The translations under genes and the position numbers were made by a program. The notes beneath the pieces were generated by a model. It was not told the origin of the DNA. It made no database searches and saw only the letters and a list, made by a program, of their open reading frames with translations. Source: Sphingomonas sp. PR090111-T3T-6A (GTDB lineage Bacteria > Pseudomonadota > Alphaproteobacteria > Sphingomonadales > Sphingomonadaceae). From it: 56,296 nt of DNA. The stretch spans positions 1-56,296 of the forward strand of contig NZ_AORL01000001.1 of the NCBI RefSeq assembly GCF_000383095.1. Direction: 5' to 3'. This document shows, piece by piece, positions 34,104-41,441 of this stretch (its first letter is position 1; the number at the start of each line of letters is the position of its first letter).

Positions 34104-35738
34104 ATGTACCGCTACGACCAGTTCGACCAGTCGATCGTCGACGCCCGCGTCGAGGAGTTTCGCGATCAGGTGGCCCGCCGCCTCTCCGGCGCGCTCAGCG
34201 AGGACCAGTTCAAGCCGCTCCGGCTGATGAACGGCCTCTATCTCCAGCTCCATGCCTATATGCTGCGCATCGCCGTGCCCTATGGCACGATGAACAGCCG
34301 CCAGATGCGGATGCTGGCGCATGTCGCGCGCAAATATGATCGCGGCTACGGCCACTTCACCACGCGCCAGAACCTCCAGTTCAACTGGATCGAGCTGAAG
34401 GACGCGCCCGCCATCCTCGCCGATCTGGCGAGCGTGCAGATGCACAGCATCCAGACGAGCGGCAACTGCATCCGCAACACCACGTCGGATCAATATGCCG
34501 GCGCCGCGCACGACGAGGTGACGGACCCGCGCCCCTGGGCCGAGCTGCTCCGCCAATGGTCGAGCTTCCACCCGGAGTTCAGCTATCTGCCGCGCAAGTT
34601 CAAGGTGGCGGTGATCGCCTCCGACGAGGATCGCGCGGCGATGCGGCTGCACGACATCGGCGTGCAGATCGTCCGCAACGAGGAGGGCGCACTCGGCTTC
34701 AAGGTGTTCGCCGGCGGCGGCATGGGGCGCACCCCGATGATCGCGCCGCTCATTCGCGAGTTCCTGCCCGCCGAGCATTTCATCAGCTATCTGGAAGCCT
34801 GCCTGCGCGTCTACAATCGCTACGGCCGGCGCGACAACATCTTCAAGGCGCGCATCAAGATCCTCGTCCACGAGATCGGCGCGGCGGAATATGCGCGCCA
34901 GGTCGAGGAGGAATGGGCGCATGTGAAGGCGCTCAACCTCGATCCGCCGATGAGCGAGTTCGACCGCATCGCCGCTTACTTCGCCCCGCCGGCGTGGGAA
35001 GAGGGCCTGTCGGACGAGCTCGACCTGTCGGACCCGGAGTTCAAGGCCTGGGTCGACCAGAACGTCTTCGGCCACAAGCAGCCCGGCTATGCGATCGCGA
35101 CGATCAGCCTGAAGCCGGTCGGCGGCATCCCCGGCGACGCGTCGGCCGAGCAGATGGACCTGATGGCCGATCTTGCCGAGCGCTACAGCTTCGACGAGCT
35201 GCGCGTCACGCACGCGCAGAACATCACCTTGCCGCATGTGAGGAAGGCCGATCTCCACGCGGTCTGGCAGGCGCTGAAGGACGCCGGGCTCGCCACCGCG
35301 AACCTCGATCTCATCAGCGACATCATCGCCTGCCCCGGCCTTGATTACTGCTCGCTCGCCAACGCCCGCTCGATCCCGCTCGCGCAGAAGATCGCGGAGC
35401 GCTTCGCTCCACTCGACCGCCAGCGTGATCTCGGCGAGCTGAAGCTCAAGATCTCGGGCTGCATCAACGCCTGCGGCCACCACCATGCCGGCCACATCGG
35501 CATCCTCGGCGTCGACCGGAAGGGCACGGAGAACTACCAGCTCCTGCTCGGCGGTTCGGGCGCGGAGGACGCCAGCCTCGGCCGCATCACCGGCCCCGGC
35601 TTCGACGAGGACGGCGTGGTCGACGCGATCGAGCGCACGCTCGACAAGTATCGCGCCGTCCGCGAGCCCGGCGAGCGCTTCCTCGACACCTATCGCCGCG
35701 TCGGGTTCGAGCCCTTCAAGGAGGCCATCTATGGTTGA
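34104..35738 (+). CDS. cysI: Ferredoxin-type nitrite/sulfite reductase
   Basis: A 544-aa hemoprotein reductase that reduces sulfite to sulfide with siroheme and a 4Fe-4S cluster. The cluster ligands are CPGLDYCSLA and SGCINACGHHHAG (Cys-x3-Cys). Siroheme-binding regions include TTRQNLQFNWIEL, TSGNCIRNTTSDQYAG and ERYSFDELRVTHAQNITLP. There is no NADPH flavoprotein partner (CysJ), so it probably uses ferredoxin. Its end overlaps the DUF934 gene. Confidence 0.94.
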   Translation: MYRYDQFDQSIVDARVEEFRDQVARRLSGALSEDQFKPLRLMNGLYLQLHAYMLRIAVPYGTMNSRQMRMLAHVARKYDRGYGHFTTRQNLQFNWIELKDAPAILADLASVQMHSIQTSGNCIRNTTSDQYAGAAHDEVTDPRPWAELLRQWSSFHPEFSYLPRKFKVAVIASDEDRAAMRLHDIGVQIVRNEEGALGFKVFAGGGMGRTPMIAPLIREFLPAEHFISYLEACLRVYNRYGRRDNIFKARIKILVHEIGAAEYARQVEEEWAHVKALNLDPPMSEFDRIAAYFAPPAWEEGLSDELDLSDPEFKAWVDQNVFGHKQPGYAIATISLKPVGGIPGDASAEQMDLMADLAERYSFDELRVTHAQNITLPHVRKADLHAVWQALKDAGLATANLDLISDIIACPGLDYCSLANARSIPLAQKIAERFAPLDRQRDLGELKLKISGCINACGHHHAGHIGILGVDRKGTENYQLLLGGSGAEDASLGRITGPGFDEDGVVDAIERTLDKYRAVREPGERFLDTYRRVGFEPFKEAIYG

Positions 35739-36156
35739 GGCCCTGCGCTATCGCGACGACAGCGCGCATGAGGAGCCGGCCGTCACCCTCGACGCCTTCC
35801 TCGACCAGACCAACGCCACCGCCGTGCGGCTGGAATCGGACGAGGACGCCCGCGCCCTCATCCCCTATCTCGACCGGCTGGCGCTGATCGAGATCGCCTT
35901 CCCCACCTTCCGCGACGGGCGCGGCTATTCCGCCGCCTCGATCCTGCGCGAGTCGGGCTACAAGGGCGAGCTTCGCGCCGCGGGCGACGTGCTGATCGAC
36001 CAGATCGGCCATATGCGCCGCTGCGGCTTCGACGCCTTCGCGCCGGACAAGCCGCTCGATCCGGCCGCCGTGGAGCGCGCCTTCCGCCGCTTCCCCTTCT
36101 CCTATCAGAAGGCCGAGGACGGGAGGGTGCCCGTCTGGGCGCTGCGCCGTGGCTGA
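35731..36156 (+). CDS. DUF934 protein of the cysteine operon
   Basis: A 141-aa protein matching DUF934. It has LIEIAFPTFRDGRGYSAASILRE and GELRAAGDVLIDQIGHMRRCGFDAFAPD, which are the family's typical lines. It overlaps cysI by 8 bp and cysH by 8 bp. The family is thought to aid sulfite reduction, but its activity is unproven. The ordering cysI-DUF934-cysH is a common alphaproteobacterial cassette. Confidence 0.9.
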   Translation: MVEALRYRDDSAHEEPAVTLDAFLDQTNATAVRLESDEDARALIPYLDRLALIEIAFPTFRDGRGYSAASILRESGYKGELRAAGDVLIDQIGHMRRCGFDAFAPDKPLDPAAVERAFRRFPFSYQKAEDGRVPVWALRRG

Positions 36157-36919
36157 GGCGGTGCGCACGCGCGACGTGATCGAGACGGGGCCGCGCCACA
36201 CGCCCGCCGACGTCATCCGCCTCAACACCCGCTTCGCCGGTTCGGCGCCCGCCGATGTGCTCCGCGCGGCGCTGATCGAGAGGCTGACCGGCCGCACGGC
36301 GGTCGTCTCCTCCTTCGGCGCGGAATCGGCGGTGCTGCTCCACATGGTCGCGAGCATCGATCCGGCGACGCCGGTGATCTTCCTCGATACGCTGAAGCAT
36401 TTTCCCGAGACGCTGGCCTATCGGGACCAGCTCATCGAGCGGCTAGGCCTTACCGATGTGCGGACGATCCGCCCCGACGCCGAGCGCCTCGCCGCCCGCG
36501 ACGCCACGGAACTACGCTGGTCCTACGATCCCGACGGCTGCTGCGAGATCCGCAAGGTCGAGCCGCTGTCCCGCGCGCTTGCCGATTTCGACGCCACCAT
36601 CTCGGGCCGCAAGGGCTTCCAGTCGACCACGCGCACGCACATCCCCGCTTTCGAGATGGACACGAGCGACGCCGCCGGCCGGATCAAGCTCAACCCGCTC
36701 GCCGGCTGGACTAAGACCGATCTGGACGCCTATTTCGAGGCGTACGATCTGCCGCGTCATCCGCTGGAGGCGCAGGGCTATCTGTCGATCGGCTGCTCGC
36801 CCTGCACCAGCGTCGTGCAGGAGGGCGAAGACCCGCGCGCCGGTCGCTGGCGCGGCTGGGACAAGGTGGAGTGCGGCATCCACACCCCCGCCGACGGGCC
36901 TGACCAGCCGAGCTTCTGA
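36149..36919 (+). CDS. cysH: APS/PAPS reductase (4Fe-4S type)
   Basis: A 256-aa adenylylsulfate reductase-family enzyme, reducing activated sulfate to sulfite. PP-loop like SSFGAESAVLLHMVA, FLDTLKHFPETLAY and the catalytic ECGIH (Cys242) near the C-terminus. It has the iron-sulfur ligands Cys131-Cys132 in DGCCEIRKV and Cys216/Cys219 in GCSPCTSV. This CC...CxxC set is typical of assimilatory APS reductases and of the dual APS/PAPS enzymes, and absent from E. coli-type PAPS reductases. Last gene of the cobA-cysI operon. Confidence 0.93.
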   Translation: MAEAVRTRDVIETGPRHTPADVIRLNTRFAGSAPADVLRAALIERLTGRTAVVSSFGAESAVLLHMVASIDPATPVIFLDTLKHFPETLAYRDQLIERLGLTDVRTIRPDAERLAARDATELRWSYDPDGCCEIRKVEPLSRALADFDATISGRKGFQSTTRTHIPAFEMDTSDAAGRIKLNPLAGWTKTDLDAYFEAYDLPRHPLEAQGYLSIGCSPCTSVVQEGEDPRAGRWRGWDKVECGIHTPADGPDQPSF

Positions 36920-36981
36920 CCCCCATCCAATCCAGTTACGACCGGATCAACGGAAGCTTTAGGATTTTCTGCGAGAAGCCG

Positions 36982-37010
36982 CCCCGGGAGTTTTCAGGGT
37001 CTCGGGGGAG
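36982..37010 (+). promoter_or_regulatory. 5'-leader hairpin covering the ribosome site of the 175-aa gene
   Basis: CCCCGGGA (36982-36989) can pair with TCTCGGGG (37000-37007), one G-T pair, loop of 10 nt. The Shine-Dalgarno GGGGAG (37005-37010) is 8 nt before the ATG and half buried in the stem. It could gate translation (thermosensor-like) or be the tail of a cysH terminator without U-run. Confidence 0.4.
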
Positions 37011-37018
37011 CAACCCGC

Positions 37019-37546
37019 ATGACGAGTATTTCAGGCAATAGCTGGGGTTCGGGCATCCAGGCCCTGCTCCAGAAGCAAGTGACGGCGGGCACCATCCCGT
37101 CGGGCGATCAGTCGGCCCTGTCGTCGGCGATCAACGACATCGGCAACGCGCTCCAGTCCGGCGCGTCGACGGCCACGTCGATGAAGGATCAGGTCGGCAG
37201 CGCGATCGACGCCGACGTGTCGAGCGGCAAGCTCACCACCGATCAGGCGAGCGAGCTGAAGGGCCTGTTCGCCAAGGCGCACGGCCATGTCCACCACGCC
37301 CATGGCGGCGGCGGAGCCTCGGCGCTCGACAGCCTCTTCTCCGACGACAGCAGCACCGATCCGACGAGCACGGCCACATCGACCGATCCGCTCACCAGCG
37401 TGGCGAGCAGCGCGCACAACGCGCTCGACGGGCTGACCTCGTTCGTCTCCAGCCTGCGCTCGGCGGTGTCGTCCAACGGCCTCTACGGCGCCGGTGGCGG
37501 CACGGCGGGCAGCCTGGGCTCCATGCTGATCAACGCCTTCGCCTGA
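37019..37546 (+). CDS. Unknown protein with internal repeat and histidine cluster
   Basis: A 175-aa protein with no signal peptide or membrane span and no family I can name. Two similar segments appear: QVTAGTIPSGDQSALSSAIN (20-39) and DVSSGKLTTDQASELKGLF (66-84), both with a V-x2-G-x-[IL]-x3-DQ core. The second reads like an EF-hand or dockerin-like loop without enough acidic residues. A cluster of five His lies at 88-95 (HGHVHHAH), then Gly-rich and Ser/Thr/Asp-rich linkers, and a Gly-rich C-terminus. A strong ribosome site and its own leader hairpin suggest real expression. It could bind metal or be an exported filament-like protein; both are guesses. Confidence 0.8.
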   Translation: MTSISGNSWGSGIQALLQKQVTAGTIPSGDQSALSSAINDIGNALQSGASTATSMKDQVGSAIDADVSSGKLTTDQASELKGLFAKAHGHVHHAHGGGGASALDSLFSDDSSTDPTSTATSTDPLTSVASSAHNALDGLTSFVSSLRSAVSSNGLYGAGGGTAGSLGSMLINAFA

Positions 37547-37595
37547 TCGAACCCGGCCGCCTCGTTCGCCTGTCCGGGCGAGGCGGCTTCCGGGC

Positions 37596-38012
37596 TCAGG
37601 GCCGCGGCAGGCTCGTCACCTGCGTGTAGACGACGACCCAGCGCCCCTTCCGCCGCGCGAAGGCGTCCACATAGCGGAAGTGCGAGACGAAGGGCTTTCC
37701 GTCCTGCGTGCCGCGTTCGATCCCCTCACCGCTCACCACGCCGCCATCGGCACCCTGCGGCTCGACCCGATGATGCAGGATGACGAACGGCTCCAGGACC
37801 TCGCCCGGCGTCGTGGCGCCCGCGATGAAACCGTCACGGCCGAGCGCCTCGCCCTTGCCCGTCACGAACAGGAAATCCGGCGCCAGAAACCGCTCCAGCG
37901 CCGCCCGGTCATGGTGGAATTGCGCATCGTCGAAGGCCTGCGCCGCCTCGGCCAGCGTGCCGCGCTGCGCATCGGGCGCGGCGGCGAGCAGCAGGGCGGC
38001 GAGCACGATCAT
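37596..38012 (-). CDS. SnoaL/DUF4440-like protein of the NTF2 fold, exported
   Basis: A 138-aa protein with a short hydrophobic leader (MIVLAALLLAAAP) and an NTF2-like domain (about 20-135): AAQAFDDAQFHHDRAALERFLAPDFLFVTGKGEALGRDGFIAG, a fold seen in DUF4440 and SnoaL-like proteins. Its ATG overlaps the dnaB stop (ATGA). No catalytic residues can be assigned. It is possible that it is co-translated with dnaB by accident of gene order. Confidence 0.8.
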   Translation of the reverse strand: MIVLAALLLAAAPDAQRGTLAEAAQAFDDAQFHHDRAALERFLAPDFLFVTGKGEALGRDGFIAGATTPGEVLEPFVILHHRVEPQGADGGVVSGEGIERGTQDGKPFVSHFRYVDAFARRKGRWVVVYTQVTSLPRP

Positions 38013-39529
38013 TCGAGATCCGGCACGACGTAACCCGAATCGACCAGATCCGAGAAGCGCGTGATCTTGGCGTCGAACTTCACCGGCACGGTGCCGGTCG
38101 AGCCGTGACGCTGTTTCGCCACCACGACCTCGGCGATGCCGTGGACGCGGGCCATGGCGCGCTGCCAGTCCTCGAACGCCGCCACTTCGCCCGGCGTGTC
38201 GCCCGCCTCCACCGAAGCCTCCTTGGGCTTGGTGAAGTGGACATAATATTCCTCGCGATAGACGAAGAGCACGATGTCGGCGTCCTGCTCGATCGAGCCG
38301 GATTCGCGAAGGTCGGACAGCACCGGCCGCTTGTTCTCGCGCTGCTCGACCTGACGGCTGAGCTGGGAGAGCGCGATCACGGGGACGTGCAGCTCCTTGG
38401 CGAGCTGCTTCAGGCCACGCGAGATTTCCGAGATTTCCTGCACGCGGTTCGACTCGCCGCCCCGCCCCGAGCCCGAGAGGAGCTGGAGATAGTCGACGAT
38501 GATGAGGTCGATCCCGCGCTGGCGCTTCAGGCGGCGCGCACGGGTGCGCAGCGCCGCGATGGTGAGGCCGGGCGTGTCGTCGATATAGAGCGGCAACTGC
38601 TCCAGCTCGGCCGCCGCGCGGGCGAGGTTGCGAAAATCGTGTTGCGAGATCTTGCCCATGCGCAGGCTCTCGCCGCTGATCCCCGAGCTTTCGGCGAGGA
38701 TACGCGTGGCGAGCTGGTCCGCCGACATTTCGAGGCTGAAGAAGGCCGTGCCGGCGCCCAAGGACTTCTCCGGCCCGATGCCGTCCGCCTTGTCACGCAT
38801 CAGCCGCTGGGCGGCGTTGAACGCGATGTTGGTGGCGAGCGAGGTCTTGCCCATGCCGGGGCGTCCGGCGAGGATGATGAGGTCGGAGCGGTGCAGGCCG
38901 CCCATCTTGGCGTTGAGGCTGTCGAGGCCGGTCGTGATGCCCGAGACATGGCCACCGCTGTTCAGCGCACGCTCGGCATTCTTCACGGCCTCGGTGGCGG
39001 CCTGGAGGAAGCTCTTGGTCGAGCCCTGCTCGCCGCCCTCTTCGGCCACCTTGTAGAGCGCGACTTCGGCCTGCTCGATCTGCGTCTTGGGATCGACCTC
39101 GTCGGAGGTGTCCATCGCGCTCTCGACCATGCCCCGCCCGACGCCGACCAGCGCGCGCAGCAGCGCGAGGTCGTAGATCTGCGTCGCGAAGTCCCGCGCG
39201 CCGATCAGCGCCGCGCCCGAGCCGGTGAGCTGCGCCAGATAGGCCGGTCCCCCCAGTTCCTTCATCGCCTCGTCGCTCTCGAACAGCGGGCGGAGCGTCA
39301 CCGGATTGGCGATCATGTTCTTGTCGACCAGCCGGAGGATCTGCTCGTAGATTCGCCCGTGCAGCGGCTCGAAGAAATGTTCGGCGCGCAGCTTCACCTG
39401 CACGTCCTCGCAAAGCCGGTTGTCGATCATCATCGCGCCGAGCAGCGCGGCCTCCGCCTCGATGTTCTGGGGCAAAGCGGGTGCGTCCGCCTCACCGGCG
39501 GGGGGCATGATTCGATAGGGTTCGGCCAT
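38009..39529 (-). CDS. dnaB: Replicative DNA helicase
   Basis: A 506-aa hexameric 5'-3' helicase at the replication fork. The N-terminal domain (ALLGAMMIDNRLCEDV, about 30-120) is followed by a linker and the RecA-like core with Walker A AGRPGMGKTSLA, Walker B IIVDYLQLLSGSGR, QLSRQVEQRENKRPVLSDLRESGSIEQDADIVLFVYRE and SLEMSADQLA. The alpha-proteobacterial insert near 405-440 precedes the end. No intein is present. It is divergent from the UPF0262 gene, with a 159-bp gap. Confidence 0.97.
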   Translation of the reverse strand: MAEPYRIMPPAGEADAPALPQNIEAEAALLGAMMIDNRLCEDVQVKLRAEHFFEPLHGRIYEQILRLVDKNMIANPVTLRPLFESDEAMKELGGPAYLAQLTGSGAALIGARDFATQIYDLALLRALVGVGRGMVESAMDTSDEVDPKTQIEQAEVALYKVAEEGGEQGSTKSFLQAATEAVKNAERALNSGGHVSGITTGLDSLNAKMGGLHRSDLIILAGRPGMGKTSLATNIAFNAAQRLMRDKADGIGPEKSLGAGTAFFSLEMSADQLATRILAESSGISGESLRMGKISQHDFRNLARAAAELEQLPLYIDDTPGLTIAALRTRARRLKRQRGIDLIIVDYLQLLSGSGRGGESNRVQEISEISRGLKQLAKELHVPVIALSQLSRQVEQRENKRPVLSDLRESGSIEQDADIVLFVYREEYYVHFTKPKEASVEAGDTPGEVAAFEDWQRAMARVHGIAEVVVAKQRHGSTGTVPVKFDAKITRFSDLVDSGYVVPDLE

Positions 39530-39688
39530 CCCCCTTCATCCGCCTGTCTGCGCCCGGGCTCAACCGCGCGCACAGGGATATCCCCGTCCAAAGCGAATCG
39601 GCCCACGATTCCATCCACAGACTTCTGCCCAAACGGTGGATAACAGGCCTCTCGCCAAGCGGCACCGGACCCGATAACCCAAGTGTGC

Positions 39689-40171
39689 ATGAGTGACCCG
39701 CGGATCATCGACATCACACTCGACGAGCGCACCATCCTGTGGCGCAACGCGGATATCGAGCAGGAGCGCAAGGTTGCCCTGCTCGATCTGCTGAACGATA
39801 ATTATTTCAAGCCCTTACGTGCCGCATCGGATGGCTATGAAGGGCCATACAAGGTGGCGCTGCGCGTCGAGGAAGGGCGGCTCGCGATCGACATCCAGCG
39901 CGCCGACGGATCGCCGGTCGAAACGATCGGCCTCGGGATGATGCGCTTCCGCCGCTCGATCAAAGATTATTTCGCGATCTGTGACAGTTATTATCAGGCG
40001 GTTCGTCAACAGACGCCGCAGCAGATCGAGACGGTCGACATGGCGCGCCGCGGCCTCCACAACGACGCCGCCGAGCTGCTCCGCGAGCGGCTGGACGGCA
40101 AGATCGAGCTTGATTTCGATACCGCGCGGCGGCTCTTCACGCTGATCTGCGTGCTGCATATCCGGGGATAA
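39689..40171 (+). CDS. UPF0262 protein
   Basis: A 160-aa conserved alphaproteobacterial protein. From ATG 39689 it reads MSDPRIIDITLDE, then GPYKVALRVEEGRLAIDI, MMRFRRSIKDYFAICDSYY and ARRGLHNDAAELLRERL, all diagnostic of UPF0262. A GTG two codons upstream is possible. Function is unknown. It starts an operon with cdd (2-nt gap) and the HAD gene. Confidence 0.92.
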   Translation: MSDPRIIDITLDERTILWRNADIEQERKVALLDLLNDNYFKPLRAASDGYEGPYKVALRVEEGRLAIDIQRADGSPVETIGLGMMRFRRSIKDYFAICDSYYQAVRQQTPQQIETVDMARRGLHNDAAELLRERLDGKIELDFDTARRLFTLICVLHIRG

Positions 40172-40173
40172 AG

Positions 40174-40641
40174 GTGACGGAAGTTTCGGTGGAAGAAGTG
40201 GGCGTCGCGGTGCTGGTCGACGCGGCACGGGCGGCGGCGCGCCATGCGCACGCGCCTTACTCGCGCTTCGCGGTGGGCGCGGCGCTGTTGATGACGGACG
40301 GGTCGATCGTCACCGGCACCAATTTCGAGAATGCGAGCTACGGCCTGTCGCTCTGCGCCGAGACGGTCGCGCTGGCGACGGCGAACGCGCAAGGTCGGTT
40401 GGCGGACGTGCTGGCGGTTGCGGTAATCGGCGGAATGAAGGGCGCGGACGGCCTCCCCGTCGGCGACAAGCCCGTCGGCCCGTGCGGCCGCTGCCGCCAG
40501 GTGCTCAACGAAGCCGCGCAGATGGGCGGGCGCGACCTGCCGGTGTTCTGCGCCTCTGCGGATGGCGTGACGGTCGAGCGGCACATGCTCTCGGCGCTGC
40601 TGCCCCATGCCTTCGGGCCGGCAGATCTGGGGCTCGCCTGA
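40174..40641 (+). CDS. cdd: Cytidine deaminase
   Basis: A 155-aa zinc enzyme that deaminates cytidine and deoxycytidine in pyrimidine salvage. The zinc site is formed by NFENASYGLSLCAETVA (CAE, catalytic Glu) and GPCGRCRQVLNE (PCxxC). The GTG start at 40174 sits 2 nt after the UPF0262 stop. Normal length for the homotetrameric (short) type. Followed by the HAD phosphatase gene one base later. Confidence 0.93.
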   Translation: MTEVSVEEVGVAVLVDAARAAARHAHAPYSRFAVGAALLMTDGSIVTGTNFENASYGLSLCAETVALATANAQGRLADVLAVAVIGGMKGADGLPVGDKPVGPCGRCRQVLNEAAQMGGRDLPVFCASADGVTVERHMLSALLPHAFGPADLGLA

Positions 40642-40642
40642 G

Positions 40643-41335
40643 ATGCCGATCGAACTGATCTGCCTCGATGCCGACGACACGCTGTGGCATAATATGCGCC
40701 ACTTCGACGCGACGCAGGCCATCTTCGCGGACCTGCTCGCCCCCTTCGCCGACGCGGGCGTCAGCCGCGAGCAGCTCACCGCGATCGAGATTCGCAACCT
40801 CAAGCTCTACGGCTATGGCGCCAAGAGCTTCACCCTCTCGATGATCGAGACGGCGCTGGAGCTGGCCGGCGACCGCCTCACCGATCGCACCATCGCCGAC
40901 ATCCTCGCGGCGGGGCGCGAGTTGTTGGCGCATCCGGTGGAGCTTTTCCCCGGCATTGAGGCGGCGCTCGACGTGCTCGGCGCGCAGGCGCGGCTGGTGC
41001 TCGTCACCAAGGGCGATCTGCTGCATCAGGAGACCAAGCTCGCCGCCTCCGGCCTCGGCGACCGCTTCTCGGGCGTGGAGATCGTCAGCGACAAGAATGC
41101 CGACACCTTCCACCGCCTCTTCGCCCGCCACGGCGTCGCGCCCGAGCGGGCGGTGATGGCGGGCGACTCGCTGCGCTCCGATGTGCTGCCGGCGCTGTCG
41201 GCGGGGGCGTTCGCGGCCTATGTCCCGCACGACATCGTCTGGGAGCATGAACGCGCCAACGAACCCGTCGGCCACGAACGCTATCGCCGCTTGAGCCACC
41301 TCGCCCAGCTCGGCGACTGGATCGCGGGGCTTTAG
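40643..41335 (+). CDS. HAD-superfamily hydrolase
   Basis: A 230-aa phosphatase-like protein. The nucleophile motif I is CLDADDTLWHN (DxD), motif II VLVTKGD, motif III Lys in VSDKNADTF and motif IV AGDSLRSDV. It resembles YjjG/pyrimidine-nucleotidase-like and FMN-hydrolysing members; with cdd upstream a nucleotidase role is reasonable. It ends 5 bp before the palindromic unit at 41341. Confidence 0.88.
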   Translation: MPIELICLDADDTLWHNMRHFDATQAIFADLLAPFADAGVSREQLTAIEIRNLKLYGYGAKSFTLSMIETALELAGDRLTDRTIADILAAGRELLAHPVELFPGIEAALDVLGAQARLVLVTKGDLLHQETKLAASGLGDRFSGVEIVSDKNADTFHRLFARHGVAPERAVMAGDSLRSDVLPALSAGAFAAYVPHDIVWEHERANEPVGHERYRRLSHLAQLGDWIAGL

Positions 41336-41340
41336 CTTTT

Positions 41341-41429
41341 AACCGTCACCCCGGACTTGATCCGGGGTCCAGCTTCTTCCGGCGTCAGAAGAAGAAGCGG
41401 GATGCCGGATCAAGTCCGGCATGACGGTT
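41341..41429. repeat. BIME-like pair of REP palindromes
   Basis: Same unit as 17282-17370 with the types swapped: ACCCCGG-ACTTGAT-CCGGGGT (41348-41368), then ATGCCGG-ATCAAGT-CCGGCAT (41402-41422). Outer arms AACCGTCA (41341-41348) and TGACGGTT (41422-41429) are perfect inverted repeats, and CTTCTTC/GAAGAAG arms lie inside. It sits between convergent genes (HAD and ilvD). Confidence 0.75.
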
Positions 41430-41441
41430 GGGAAGAACCTC

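Noticed and set aside
34011-35495. Minus-strand frame of about 490 codons over cysI
   Set aside because: Purely antisense to a well-supported sulfite reductase; no domain.
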